Shown: positions 9,342-18,418, counted from the first letter of the stretch. The stretch: DNA of 64,000 nucleotides from Parvularcula sp. BBD 1991-13 (GCA_001657385.1 LYSZ01000002.1:124001-188000), one strand, 5' to 3'. Translations and numbers: made by a program. Notes: generated by a model not told the origin, from the sequence alone.

Positions 9342-10202
9342 ATGTCGCAAACGCTCGTCACCTCGCCGTCAGGCATGATGCGCATCAGGGCCGCCGCCTT
9401 TGACGCGTCCTGGGTCAGCGTCGGCTTGTTCGTCGCGGCCTTCGCCGGGATCGGCGGCGTCTCATACGCCGCTTACTCCGGCTTGATCCCCTACTGGGCC
9501 GCCTTCGCCCTCAACACCGTGCTGTTCTATTACGTGGCGCATGTGAACCACGAGGCGTTCCACCGCAATATCAGCGGGCGCAACAGCGACCTGAAATGGC
9601 TCAATGACGGCATCGGGCGCATCATCAGCTTCAGCTTTTTCTTTTCGTTTCCGGCGTTCCAGGCGGTGCACCACGCGCATCACCGCTTCACCAACGATCC
9701 GGCGCTGGACAGCGACATGTGGGTCGCGCGCCGGCATCCGCTCGCCGTCGCCCTGTCCTGCCTGACGTTGCTCAACAAATACGAGTTCCAGATGTGGCGC
9801 CTGCTCAAGCTCGGCCATATCCCGGCGCGCATGGTGGTCGTTTTCTACCTGGAACGGCTGCTCGGCGCCGCGATCGTGTTCTGGCTGGCGTCGGTCGGCC
9901 TCGGTCTTGAGGCTGTCGTATTCTGGCTCGGGCCCGCCTTTCTGACCATTCCGTTCCTGTCCCTGTTCTTCGCTTACATCGTGCACCATCCCCACTCCAG
10001 CACCGAAACAAACCAGGCGAGCAATATCATCCTGGCGCCGGCGTGGCTCCAGCCGCTGATCACGGCGGTGTTCGTGTTCCAGAATTACCATCTGGTGCAC
10101 CACCTCAATCCGCGCATCCCTTTCTACCGCTATGGCGAGGTGTTTCGGCGGTTGCGCCCGCAGCTGGAACAGCGCGGCGCGGCGATCAAGCGCATTTTAT
10201 AG
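9342..10202 (+). CDS. Membrane fatty-acid desaturase
   Basis: A 286-residue integral membrane di-iron desaturase/hydroxylase. Three histidine boxes are visible: HEAFH (residues 70-74), HHAHH (110-114) and HLVHH near residue 248, spaced by hydrophobic helices as in the FA_desaturase family. It would introduce a double bond or hydroxyl into an acyl chain at the membrane. The location beside a 3-OH-PAME-type methyltransferase and a kinase suggests acyl-signal or membrane-lipid modification, but a carotenoid or general lipid substrate is equally possible. It reads divergently from the kinase with a CtrA-type box in between. Confidence 0.82.
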   Translation: MSQTLVTSPSGMMRIRAAAFDASWVSVGLFVAAFAGIGGVSYAAYSGLIPYWAAFALNTVLFYYVAHVNHEAFHRNISGRNSDLKWLNDGIGRIISFSFFFSFPAFQAVHHAHHRFTNDPALDSDMWVARRHPLAVALSCLTLLNKYEFQMWRLLKLGHIPARMVVVFYLERLLGAAIVFWLASVGLGLEAVVFWLGPAFLTIPFLSLFFAYIVHHPHSSTETNQASNIILAPAWLQPLITAVFVFQNYHLVHHLNPRIPFYRYGEVFRRLRPQLEQRGAAIKRIL

Positions 10203-10351
10203 CCCTTTCGATTTCGAAACGGATCCTTTCCGGCAATGGCGACGCCCCGCGCCGGCGCGCCCGTCGCCAAAAGCCAGACGTCCCGGCCGAGGGCCAGGAG
10301 GCCTCGAATCCAAGCCCGTGAGGGGCGCCGGTGACAAGCGCGGTTCGGCGC

Positions 10352-11311
10352 TTATTGATCCCGCTCCCCGGCCATGGCGAAGGCGTAGGCAAACGGCCTC
10401 GGGTCGAAATACTCCCGGTAGAGGGTGATCTTTGTGTTCTCCACATGGAAGAGACCGCCATAGCGCTGCTCATAGAGCCGGCCCGTGGCGACAACCTCGG
10501 CGCGCCCGTTCCATTCCGCAAAGACGATTTGCGGATCAGCGCCCGGATAGAGGACGAGGGTTTCGGTTAAGCTGGGATTGCGGACCGCGTCGGGCCAGGT
10601 TTCGTAAAGCGCAACGATGTTGTCGCGCCCGACGATCCGGCCCGGGAAGCCCGCCGGCGTGTAGGGCATGTCCTGGACGGCGTCCTGCGCCCAGACGGCG
10701 TTGACCCGGTCCATGTCGAAGGTCTCCAGGCCTTCGAGGAAGTCGCGAACCGCCTTTTCGGTCTGTTGGCGGACGATGTAGCCGGGCGGCGCCTCGGCGG
10801 CGTTCGTCGCCGCCGGCCCGATAATGTCGCGCGCGCCTTTTTCGTCCTCAAGCAAAAAGGTCATCGCGGTAATGCGCCAGGCGCCGTTGTCTTTTTCAAG
10901 CCGGTAATCGTACCGGCCGGACGCCTCCCAGTAGGACCCGCCCAGCCAGTGACCCGCCGTGACGTCCGCCGACGCGGTCGCTGACGCGCCTTCCACCGAC
11001 GCCGTTACGTTGGCAAGGTCGTGACGGGTGCGGTCGAAGCCGGGCAGGACGCCGGCCCACTCGGTCATCAGCCCGCGCGGGCTCCTCAGTTCGGCGGCGT
11101 GCCCGTTGAGGGCGCTGTAGTCCAGCAGGAATTCATCAGCATAGAGTGTTTCCAGGTCTTCGAAGTTTCGCATATCGGCGAGAACGGCGACGCTTTCAAC
11201 GATGGTTTTTACCGCGGCGATGTCCGCCTCCTCGGCGCTCGCCGCGGTCAGGCCCATGTTCATGGCCATGATCAATCCTCCGATTTTCATTGCGCCGGCT
11301 TTGTCGGTCAT
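10352..11311 (-). CDS. Tandem SnoaL-like (NTF2-fold) protein, probably exported
   Basis: About 319 residues with two NTF2/SnoaL-type domains: roughly residues 30-150 (VAVLADMRNFEDLETLYADEFLLDYSALNG…) and 175-300 (VRDFLEGLETFDMDRVNAVWAQDAV…). The N-terminus is signal-peptide-like (hydrophobic, ending TAASAEEAD). The ATG at 11311 overlaps the stop of a 30-codon reading frame (ATGA), arguing for translational coupling; an inner ATG at 11269 has a good GGAGGA and is an alternative start. SnoaL folds serve as cyclases, isomerases or binding proteins; no reaction can be assigned. Confidence 0.7.
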   Translation of the reverse strand: MTDKAGAMKIGGLIMAMNMGLTAASAEEADIAAVKTIVESVAVLADMRNFEDLETLYADEFLLDYSALNGHAAELRSPRGLMTEWAGVLPGFDRTRHDLANVTASVEGASATASADVTAGHWLGGSYWEASGRYDYRLEKDNGAWRITAMTFLLEDEKGARDIIGPAATNAAEAPPGYIVRQQTEKAVRDFLEGLETFDMDRVNAVWAQDAVQDMPYTPAGFPGRIVGRDNIVALYETWPDAVRNPSLTETLVLYPGADPQIVFAEWNGRAEVVATGRLYEQRYGGLFHVENTKITLYREYFDPRPFAYAFAMAGERDQ

Positions 11312-11400
11312 TTTTTCAGCGTCTTGCGGAAATGTTCGGCTCCGGCGCCGAACAGCATCGCGGTCGCCAGAACGCTTGTGAGACTGGAAAACATGCTCAT
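11308..11400 (-). CDS. Small membrane peptide coupled to the SnoaL-like gene
   Basis: A 30-codon frame with a strong ribosome site (AAAGGAGAT, about 5 bases before ATG). The peptide starts MSMFSSLTSVLATAMLFGAG, a single hydrophobic helix, and ends with a basic tail (FRKTLKK). Its TGA overlaps the ATG of the next gene (ATGA). The combination of strong site, membrane-like composition and coupling suggests a real small protein; alternatively it is a leader controlling translation of the SnoaL-like gene. Function unknown. Confidence 0.48.
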   Translation of the reverse strand: MSMFSSLTSVLATAMLFGAGAEHFRKTLKK

Positions 11401-11570
11401 GGGGATCTCCTTTCCGATGTCGGGGTTTGAGGCTCTCCTCGGCGACCATAGCCGCGGCGCGGGGCCGGGTTTTGAGCATCCCGCCGTAATTTTGGTACGA
11501 TCCCGCCGGCGCGGGGCGGATGATGCAGGAAAGCCGCGCCGCGCCGCGTGGGGGGCTTCTTGCCGCGCCC

Positions 11571-12461
11571 CTAGCCTCGAAGCTGGTCGCGCCAGGCTTT
11601 CGGGGTCTGTCCGGTGAACTTTTTGAACACCCGGCCGAGATGCGGCTGGTCGGCGAAGCCGCAGGCGAGCGCCACGTCGATCAGCGGCCGGGAAAGGTCG
11701 CGCATCATCGCCTGCGCCTGTTCGACACGGTAGCGAGAAAGGAATTGGTGCGGGGTGTCGCCGATCGCCGCCTTGAAGACCCGCGCGAACGCCGAGGCGC
11801 TCATCCCCGCCGCCGCGGCCATGTCTTCGACGGTGATCGGCCGCGCCATATTGTCTTCGACGAAGTCAAGCACGCGCCGATACCGTTCGGCGCTGAACTC
11901 CGCCGTCGGATTTTCCATGACACCGCGCCGTTCCGCATACGTACGAAGCAGTTTGACCACGAAGACGCGGGCGAGCGCCTCGTACACGACGGCCGAGCCG
12001 CTGTCTTTTGAGGCGAGCGCCTGATAAAGCTGTTCCGCCGCCATGGTCAGGTCTTCGTCGAGGCGCTGAGGCTCGTCGACGAGCTGGCGCGCCGTCAGGA
12101 CAAGGCCAAGCTCGCGTCCGGCGAAGCGGGCCAGCGGCTCGGGATCGAGCGTGATCACGATGCAGCGCGACCGGCCGCGCCAGCGCCATCCGGCGGGCAT
12201 GCCCGCCGGCGTGACCACCACCTCGTTGCGGGCGTAGGTGAACGCCCGCCGCGTTCCGCCGCGCCAGTTTTCGACCTGTTGCGGTTCGTCGCGCAGGTTG
12301 AACAGGACGTGATGCTGACTGAAAACTGCCGTCGGCATGCTGTCTTCGTCGGCTTCGAAATAGTCGAGGTGAACGAGGTCCGATGCGCGCGGCGGCAACT
12401 CGTCCGCGCTGCGTATCAATGGCGGCGACGGGTAAACGTCCTGATAGCGGTGCGGCGCCAT
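11571..12461 (-). CDS. AraC-family transcriptional regulator
   Basis: About 297 residues. The C-terminal ~100 residues are a standard AraC DNA-binding domain with two helix-turn-helices (ITVEDMAAAAGMSASAFARVFKAAIGDTPHQFL and PLIDVALACGFADQPHLGRVFKKFTGQTPKAWR). The N-terminal part resembles a cupin-like AraC ligand domain. Start 12461 is preferred over 12533 because it removes a basic, low-complexity extension. It lies upstream of, and in the same direction as, the small peptide and SnoaL-like genes, which may be its targets. Ligand unknown. Confidence 0.85.
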   Translation of the reverse strand: MAPHRYQDVYPSPPLIRSADELPPRASDLVHLDYFEADEDSMPTAVFSQHHVLFNLRDEPQQVENWRGGTRRAFTYARNEVVVTPAGMPAGWRWRGRSRCIVITLDPEPLARFAGRELGLVLTARQLVDEPQRLDEDLTMAAEQLYQALASKDSGSAVVYEALARVFVVKLLRTYAERRGVMENPTAEFSAERYRRVLDFVEDNMARPITVEDMAAAAGMSASAFARVFKAAIGDTPHQFLSRYRVEQAQAMMRDLSRPLIDVALACGFADQPHLGRVFKKFTGQTPKAWRDQLRG

Positions 12462-12675
12462 GGGAACGGCTCTCTCGCGCCGTTGGGAGGCGCTTTTTTT
12501 GGTGCTTCGGGGCGGGCCCCGGTTCTGCGACAACGCGGTTCAGCTGAAAATAGCACTGTCCGCCCGGGGCGTCCCCGTAAAGATCGCGTCGTAGTCTTGC
12601 AGAATTCGCGCAATCGCCCCGTCCAGGCGCGGCGCGCCCAAGGCGCTCAGGCGTCGAGGCTGGCGGCGCTGGCGG

Positions 12676-13086
12676 TCAGGCCAGTCCCGTCGACGGGTCG
12701 CCGGGCGGTCCGCCGGCGGCGCGGTGGCGGATGGCGTCGCTGTTCGCCCAGATCTTGCCGCCCAGGAACAGTCCGATCGAATTGGTGAACGCCTTGTACT
12801 CGATGGTCTCGTACATGCCGCAGGCGATATAGGGATCGCCTTTCATCAGCGCTTCGGCGTCCTCAAGGGAGTCGGCGAGGACCAGGAAAACCGATCCGAC
12901 GATCATCTCCCCGCCGGGCTCGCGCATGGGGCCGGCCGTCACATATCGCCGCCAGTGATCCTCAACATGCTGAAGATGACCGTCTAGATGTTCCTTACGC
13001 AAAGCGCTTGCGCCGGGGCCGTCCCTGCAAATCACCAGAAAACAGGACTGATCCGTTTTCGGAACATGGGGCGGGAGAGACGTCAT
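12676..13086 (-). CDS. YciI-like domain protein
   Basis: About 136 residues with a ferredoxin-like YCII fold: CFLVICRDGPGASALRKEHLDGHLQHVEDHW…, then IVGSVFLVLADSLEDAEALMKGDPYIACGMYETIEYKAF, which carries the family's H…D…GDPY pattern. YciI proteins are small putative dehydratase/lyase-like enzymes often found with catabolic genes. It is divergent from the first TonB receptor; the 16-bp operator in that gap could serve both. The start at 13086 is chosen because translation there begins at MTSLPPHVPKTDQSCF without the extra nine residues upstream. Confidence 0.72.
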   Translation of the reverse strand: MTSLPPHVPKTDQSCFLVICRDGPGASALRKEHLDGHLQHVEDHWRRYVTAGPMREPGGEMIVGSVFLVLADSLEDAEALMKGDPYIACGMYETIEYKAFTNSIGLFLGGKIWANSDAIRHRAAGGPPGDPSTGLA

Positions 13087-13257
13087 GAGCGGGGCTCCAA
13101 AACGAACGTGCACGATTCGGCCGGCGGGAAATGCAGGGGTTCCGCGCCGCCCAGAGTTGTTTCGGGGACGTCGCCGCTCGTGACCAAATAGTCACACTTT
13201 GTCCGTCATCCCACATTTTAGCCGTTGACATTCTAAACCAGAGCGGTGTTTCATTGC

Positions 13258-13273
13258 AAATGGTATATCATTT
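13258..13273. promoter_or_regulatory. Catabolic operator copy 1 (AAATGGTATATCATTT)
   Basis: Exact match to the 16-bp repeated near-palindrome, ending 33 bp before the first TonB receptor start and in the gap shared with the YciI-like gene. The site is followed by a similar AT-rich TTGATATGACAAAT stretch. Confidence 0.8.
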
Positions 13274-13306
13274 ATTGATATGACAAATGCTCAGGGAGGG
13301 CGGCAA

Positions 13307-15790
13307 ATGAAGAAATCTATATGGTTCGGCGGTGCGGCGTCGCTGGCCCTGGCCGGGTTCGGCGCGTCTCCGGCGCTGTCGCAGGACGAAGAGGCGGCCG
13401 ATAATCGCGACATCATCACCGTCACGGCGCGCAAGCGCGAGGAAAACATCCAGGACGTGCCGGTCGCGGTCAGCGCCTTCACGTCGGAAGACCTGTTCGA
13501 ACAGGGCATTCAGAATATCGAGGACCTGTCGCGGCGCACGCCCGGCTTTGTCTTCGATACCCCGTTCGGGCGCCAGTTCGACCGGCCGATCATCCGCGGT
13601 CAGGCCAACATCCTCGGCGATTCCGGGGTCTCGGTCTTTATCGACGGCGTGAACGTGACCCAGTCGATCCGGTCCCTGAATTTCGGCGATATCGACCGTA
13701 TTGAGATCATCAAGGGACCGCAAAGCGCGCTGTTCGGCCGGAACACCTATTCCGGCGCGATCAATATCACGACGCGCCAGCCGACCAACGAATTCGACGG
13801 CGATCTCAGCTTTGAGGCGGGCGCGGACGGCCTTTACCAGTTTCTCGGGAATGTGCGCGGACCGATTATCGAGGACAAGCTGTTCTTCTCCCTGGCCGGA
13901 CGGGTCTATGACTTCGACAGCGAATTCGACGTTCCGGAGAACAAAAACCCTTCCGTCGGCAACGAGTCGTCGAGAAGCGTTTCCGGCGTTCTGAGATTTC
14001 TGCCCACCGACAACTGGGAAATCGTTTTCCGCGGCGCCTACAACGAAGACGACGACGGTCATTTTCCCATCAGCCTGCTGGGCTTCGAGGATCTCAACGT
14101 CAATGTGCCGGGCGGCGCGCAGCTCGGCGGCACGCAGCCTTTCTTCCAGGGGGAGGTGCCGGCGCTGTTTCCCTCGCCCAGCGGCTCCAGCCAGCTTTCC
14201 GATACGCTGGGCGAGGGCGGCGGCCTTGAGCGCGAGGAGCAGTTCTACGCCATCAACACCAATTACGAGTTCGGCGACGGCTATAACCTTTTCGCCACGC
14301 TCGGCTACACGAAGGAAAACTTCCGCGACGAGATCGATTCCGATGGTCAGCTGACGTCCTTCGCCACGGCGCGAATCTTTGGTCCTTTTCCGCTTTCGTT
14401 TGACAGCGGGGGGCAGCCGACGGCGTTCGGCGTCGGTCTGACGCCGTTTGACTTCACGACGACCGATGACGACGTACAGGAAACGTTCGTTGCGGAGATG
14501 CGTATAGACTCGCCTCAGGACCGCCGGTTTCGCTGGCGGCTGGGCGGCTATTTCTTCAGGAATGACCGCAGCGACCGGGATCTGCTGGGCCGTTTCAGGG
14601 ACCCCCGTTTCGAACAGGCCGCACTCGAATCTTTCGAGCAGGCCGAAGCGGAGATCGCGTCCGCCCTTGGGCAGTTCTTCGTCGTTCGGCTTTCGCCTTT
14701 CGATTACGGGCCCGTCGACCCGACAGACACCATCAACCGAAATGTTTCCGTGTTCGGTTCGGTCTATTATGACATTACGGACCGGTTGACGGCGACGGCC
14801 GAGTTGCGCTGGGCCGAGGAGGAAATCCGCCAGCAGGTTGTCGATTTCGACACCGGCGAGATCATCCAGCTCGACGGCGAGTCCGACGAGGTCAGCGCAA
14901 CATTTACCGCGCTTACGCCCCGCTTCATCCTTAATTGGCAGGCCACGGACGACAGCCTCCTTTACGCCTCCGCCGCGCGGGGCACCAAGCCGGGCGGCTT
15001 CAACGGCGCGCAAGGGTTTGAATTCGGCTTCGGCACCTTCGACGAGGAGACCAACTGGCAATTCGAGATCGGATCGAAAAACCTTTTCTTTGACAATCAG
15101 TTCCTGGTCAATGCGGCGTTCTTTTACTCCAGCCTCAGGGATTATCAGCTAACGGAAAACCTTGCCGCGCTTGGCGCCAACACCACCGTCGGCTCGGTCA
15201 CCGCCAATGTGGGCGACGCCGACATTTTCGGCCTGGAGCTTGAAACGTCCTATACGCCGAATATCCTCCCAGAGCTGACCATTGGCGGCACATACGCCTG
15301 GACCGATACGGAGTTTACCGCCGGAACGGAAGCGACCCAGGGCGCGGTCTTCGGCGACAGCTCCATTGTCGGACAGGAAATTCCCCGACAGGCGCGGCAC
15401 CAGGCGTCTTTCTTCGCCGATTACGACTACCAGATCAGCGAGCGGGTGGGCGCGCTGTTCTCGATCAACGGCAACTACCTGTCCAGTCGCTTCGCGCAGG
15501 TGCAGAACCTCGCTGAAACGGGCGAAGCCTTCGAGCTGGATGCGCGCATTACATTCGACCTCGACGACAAATACAGCCTGTCCTTTTACGGTAAAAACCT
15601 CACCAACGAGGATGCGCCGCTGGGCGTGCTGCGCTTCATCGACCCGAGCCCCGGAAACGGCAGCTTCGTCGTCAATGGACAAATTCCGTCTACCGCATTT
15701 AACCTTGCATCCGACGGTCAGTCGCGCGGGTTCCAGTACAACAACAGGCTTGGCGCGCGGTGGGGCGTGGTCGCCCGCGTCAGGTTTTGA
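13307..15790 (+). CDS. TonB-dependent outer-membrane receptor
   Basis: About 827 residues. A signal peptide (MKKSIWFGGAASLALAG… to about residue 25) precedes a TonB box (DIITVTARKRE), a plug domain (VPVAVSAFTSEDL … IRGQANILGDSGVSVFIDGV … IEIIKGPQSALFGRNTYSGAINI) and a 22-strand-type barrel ending in an aromatic residue (VVARVRF). AGGGAGGG lies just before the ATG at 13307; an in-frame ATG at 13280 is closer to the operator and has no ribosome site. It imports a large or scarce ligand using TonB energy. The catabolic operator lies 33 bp upstream, so the ligand is probably the substrate of this cluster; it is not identifiable from sequence. Confidence 0.93.
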   Translation: MKKSIWFGGAASLALAGFGASPALSQDEEAADNRDIITVTARKREENIQDVPVAVSAFTSEDLFEQGIQNIEDLSRRTPGFVFDTPFGRQFDRPIIRGQANILGDSGVSVFIDGVNVTQSIRSLNFGDIDRIEIIKGPQSALFGRNTYSGAINITTRQPTNEFDGDLSFEAGADGLYQFLGNVRGPIIEDKLFFSLAGRVYDFDSEFDVPENKNPSVGNESSRSVSGVLRFLPTDNWEIVFRGAYNEDDDGHFPISLLGFEDLNVNVPGGAQLGGTQPFFQGEVPALFPSPSGSSQLSDTLGEGGGLEREEQFYAINTNYEFGDGYNLFATLGYTKENFRDEIDSDGQLTSFATARIFGPFPLSFDSGGQPTAFGVGLTPFDFTTTDDDVQETFVAEMRIDSPQDRRFRWRLGGYFFRNDRSDRDLLGRFRDPRFEQAALESFEQAEAEIASALGQFFVVRLSPFDYGPVDPTDTINRNVSVFGSVYYDITDRLTATAELRWAEEEIRQQVVDFDTGEIIQLDGESDEVSATFTALTPRFILNWQATDDSLLYASAARGTKPGGFNGAQGFEFGFGTFDEETNWQFEIGSKNLFFDNQFLVNAAFFYSSLRDYQLTENLAALGANTTVGSVTANVGDADIFGLELETSYTPNILPELTIGGTYAWTDTEFTAGTEATQGAVFGDSSIVGQEIPRQARHQASFFADYDYQISERVGALFSINGNYLSSRFAQVQNLAETGEAFELDARITFDLDDKYSLSFYGKNLTNEDAPLGVLRFIDPSPGNGSFVVNGQIPSTAFNLASDGQSRGFQYNNRLGARWGVVARVRF

Positions 15791-15844
15791 CGGCGTTCCG
15801 GCCCGGCCGGCCCAGTTCCGGTTGCGGCCGACTCGCATAAAGAT

Positions 15845-15870
15845 CGCCCTGCCGCCTGGCGCGCAGGGCG
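15845..15870 (+). other. GC-rich hairpin after the TonB receptor
   Basis: CGCCCTG, a 12-base loop and CAGGGCG form a 7-bp stem 55 bp after the receptor stop, in the 149-bp gap before the VOC gene. There is no U-tract, so it may be an attenuating or RNA-stabilising structure rather than a terminator. Confidence 0.28.
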
Positions 15871-15939
15871 ACGGATCAACCGATCACGGGCGACCATCCG
15901 GGCCGGTCGCCCTTGGTCTTTTTCTACGCGGTTCTTCCT

Positions 15940-16419
15940 GTGACGGATGAAATCAAACGGACAACCCTGATCGTGCGCGACGCGGAAGAGGCCGCTGCGT
16001 GGTACGAAGCGGTTTTTGGAATGACCCGCTGGATGGACACGCCCTTCACCCTTTCCGGGACCCAGCTCGCGGCGGGTCAAAAGGGCGACAAGACCCGCCT
16101 CGTCATCATGAAATGCCGGCACGAGACGATCGGCATGATCGGCCTTCTGCAATGGCTGGCGCCGGAACGCAGCGACGCGCCGCCGCAGCGGCCGCGCGAA
16201 ATCGCTTTCGGGGCGCCGATTTTCGTGGTCGCCGCGGACGACGCGCATGCGACCGCCGAGCGCGCGCGCCGGCTCGGTTCGACCATTCATTGCGAGCCCC
16301 GCCAATGGACCGTGACCGGCGCCGACGGCGCCGAGCGCGACATGATCGGATGTTCGTTCTGGGACCCGGACGGCTATTTTTTCGAAGTGAACCAGCTTGT
16401 GCGCATCCGCGAGCGTTGA
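15940..16419 (+). CDS. VOC (glyoxalase/dioxygenase) family protein
   Basis: About 159 residues with the paired beta-alpha-beta-beta-beta modules of the vicinal-oxygen-chelate fold: RTTLIVRDAEEAAAWYEAVFGM at the N-terminus and SFWDPDGYFFEVNQLVRI at the C-terminus, where the last Glu is the usual metal ligand position. VOC enzymes include ring-cleaving dioxygenases, lyases and isomerases. The GTG at 15940 is the likely start, as the protein then begins right before the domain; a TTG at 15913 is an alternative and neither has a clear ribosome site. It is probably co-transcribed with the next VOC gene and an MFS carrier behind the TonB receptor. Confidence 0.72.
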   Translation: MTDEIKRTTLIVRDAEEAAAWYEAVFGMTRWMDTPFTLSGTQLAAGQKGDKTRLVIMKCRHETIGMIGLLQWLAPERSDAPPQRPREIAFGAPIFVVAADDAHATAERARRLGSTIHCEPRQWTVTGADGAERDMIGCSFWDPDGYFFEVNQLVRIRER

Positions 16420-16480
16420 CGGCGCCGGCGTCGCGCCATTCGATCCGCGTGCGTCGATCGCATGGAGAACAGGGACCGAG

Positions 16481-16933
16481 ATGAGCGAAAAACCACAACT
16501 GCGTTTCCAGCGGGCCAACTTTGTCGTCGCGGATATAGAGCGTTCACTGACTTTTTATCGCGGCGTCCTGGGCTTTGAAGTAGCTTTTCGGCAGGGTCCC
16601 AATCCAGACAGCTATTCCTACCCTGTGTTCGACATACCCCCCGAGGCGACGCTCGGGTTTTGCGTGCTGTCGGCGCCGGACCAGCCGCGGGTGATGGCGC
16701 TCAGCGAGATCGCGGGTGTCCCGCTTGCGCCTGTCCCGCATCCGCGTCGCAGCGCCATCGTTCTCGACATGGCGGATCCGGACGCCGTTGTTCAGGGCGC
16801 CCGCGATCTCGATCTCAAGGTTTATCCGGAAGGCGCGCTCGTCACCCATGATGGCCGCAAGGGTCGGGAAATCGGCATCGCCGATTTTGACGACAACCTC
16901 GTCGTCATCTACCGCCTCGACGAGGGCGCGTGA
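16481..16933 (+). CDS. VOC family protein
   Basis: About 150 residues: RFQRANFVVADIERSLTFYRGVLGFEVAF opens the fold and the C-terminal module ends GIADFDDNLVVIYRLD, where the usual D-P-x-G-N motif is changed (DFDDN). The reaction is unknown. Its TGA overlaps the ATG of the following MFS gene (TGATG), which indicates translational coupling and suggests that the carrier's substrate or product is handled by this protein. It shares the upstream operon with another VOC gene. Confidence 0.75.
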   Translation: MSEKPQLRFQRANFVVADIERSLTFYRGVLGFEVAFRQGPNPDSYSYPVFDIPPEATLGFCVLSAPDQPRVMALSEIAGVPLAPVPHPRRSAIVLDMADPDAVVQGARDLDLKVYPEGALVTHDGRKGREIGIADFDDNLVVIYRLDEGA

Positions 16934-18303
16934 TGTCCGACGCTCCGGCGGCGCCGCGGGCGGGCCCGGCGCCTTACCCCGGTTCCGGGGCCTCGTGGTT
17001 CCTGGTGGCGATGCTCACCATCGCCTATGTGTTCAGTTTCGTCGACCGGTATATTCTCGGCCTGCTGATTGAACCGATCAAGGCTGATCTCGGTCTCAGC
17101 GACGAACAGATCGGCCTTGTCCTCGGTCCGGCCTTCGGTCTCATCTATGCGTTCAGCGGGCTCTTTATCGGCTGGTTCGTCGACAACTGGCGGCGCGCCT
17201 GGATTGTCGGCATCGGGATGACCGTGTGGTCTCTGGCGACGGCGTTTTCCGGACTTGCCGCGAATTTCTGGCAATTGTTCCTGGCCCGCATGACCATCGG
17301 CGCCGGCGAGTCGGTCCTCAGCCCTTCGGCGTTTTCCATGATCGCCGACAGTTTTCCGGAGCATCGGCGCGGCAAGCCGATTGCGTTCTACACCGCCGCC
17401 CTGACGCTCGGCGCCGGCATCGCCTCCCTGATCGGCGGCGGCGTCCTGTTATGGGCGAAAACGACCGACGGCGTGAGCCTGCCGTTTTTGGGCCTGCTCG
17501 CGCCGTGGCAGCTGGTTTTCATGACCGTGGGAACGCCGGGGCTCCTTCTGGCGGTCTATTTTTTTGTCGTCCGCGAGCCGGCGCGCCGCCCGACTGTCGG
17601 CGGCGACGCGGCGCTCCAGGGCGCCAGCGTCTTTCAAGCCTGGAGCTATGTGGCGAAGAACGGCGCGACCTATTTCACCTTTGCGTCGCTTGTCATGGTC
17701 ATGACCATTATCGCCTACAGTCAGGGATATCTGCCCTCCACCTTTGAGCGGGTCTGGGGCTGGGAGCGCGAACTTTACGCTTTCGCCAACGGGGCTGCGC
17801 TTCTCGTCATCGGTCCGGCGACCATTTTTTTCACCGGCTGTCTTTCTGATCGCTGGATGCAGGCGGGCGTGCGCGATGCGCCGTTCAGGCTGCTGGTCGC
17901 CGGCTATCTGGTCATGGCGCCCACGGGCGTCCTCGCCATGGTCATGCCGACGGGCGTGCTGGCCTTTGCGGTGCTGGGCCTGAACACGATCGGCATCGGG
18001 ATGATCAGCGCTGTGGGCGTAACGGCGCTCTTGCTGATCACGCCGTCGCAGATCCGCGGGCAGGCGCTCGCCCTTTACTACATGACGATCAGCCTTTCCG
18101 GCCTTTTCCTGGGGCCGACGACCGTGGGCGTTCTGTCCACGCGGGTTTTCGGCGAAGAGAACCTGAACCTCGCGGTGGGCGCGGCGCCGCTGATCTACGG
18201 CGTCGGCCCGCTTGTGCTGATCCCCGTAACGCGCCGGCTGTACCTGAAACAGATGGAACGGTTGCGCGCTGCCGACAGTGACGCAACGGCGGCGGCGACG
18301 TAA
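16933..18303 (+). CDS. Major facilitator superfamily transporter
   Basis: About 456 residues with twelve predicted membrane helices. It starts AYVFSFVDRYILGLLIEPIKADLGLSDEQIGLVLGPAF, the signature of the hexuronate/aromatic-acid-type MFS proteins common in Sphingomonadales and Parvularculales; the loop-2/3 motif is GWFVDNWRRAWIVGIGM. The start at 16933 overlaps the stop of the preceding VOC gene. It should import the cluster's substrate or an intermediate over the inner membrane. The substrate cannot be read from sequence. Confidence 0.88.
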   Translation: MSDAPAAPRAGPAPYPGSGASWFLVAMLTIAYVFSFVDRYILGLLIEPIKADLGLSDEQIGLVLGPAFGLIYAFSGLFIGWFVDNWRRAWIVGIGMTVWSLATAFSGLAANFWQLFLARMTIGAGESVLSPSAFSMIADSFPEHRRGKPIAFYTAALTLGAGIASLIGGGVLLWAKTTDGVSLPFLGLLAPWQLVFMTVGTPGLLLAVYFFVVREPARRPTVGGDAALQGASVFQAWSYVAKNGATYFTFASLVMVMTIIAYSQGYLPSTFERVWGWERELYAFANGAALLVIGPATIFFTGCLSDRWMQAGVRDAPFRLLVAGYLVMAPTGVLAMVMPTGVLAFAVLGLNTIGIGMISAVGVTALLLITPSQIRGQALALYYMTISLSGLFLGPTTVGVLSTRVFGEENLNLAVGAAPLIYGVGPLVLIPVTRRLYLKQMERLRAADSDATAAAT

Positions 18304-18402
18304 TCGCCCGCCCGCCGTCCGGCGTTTCCAGAAAACATCGCATCCCGGCCGCGACACGGTGTCTTCGGGGGGGGGCGGCGCCGCCTTTGGACCCTTGAGC
18401 CT

Positions 18403-18418
18403 AAATGGTATATCATTT
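18403..18418. promoter_or_regulatory. Catabolic operator copy 2 (AAATGGTATATCATTT)
   Basis: Exact copy of the 16-bp operator, 57 bp upstream of the LeuC-type gene start, in the 172-bp gap after the MFS gene. Confidence 0.8.

Noticed and set aside
12462-12675. A possible short coding remnant between the AraC and YciI-like genes (a frame containing ARILQDYDAIF)
   Set aside because: Only about 40 codons with no start, ribosome site or recognised family; treated as non-coding.
13268-15061. Long minus-strand frame opposite TonB receptor 1, and a similar one opposite TonB receptor 2 (32484-34898)
   Set aside because: Both mirror the sense receptor genes, contain no recognisable motif and arise from strong GC3 bias.
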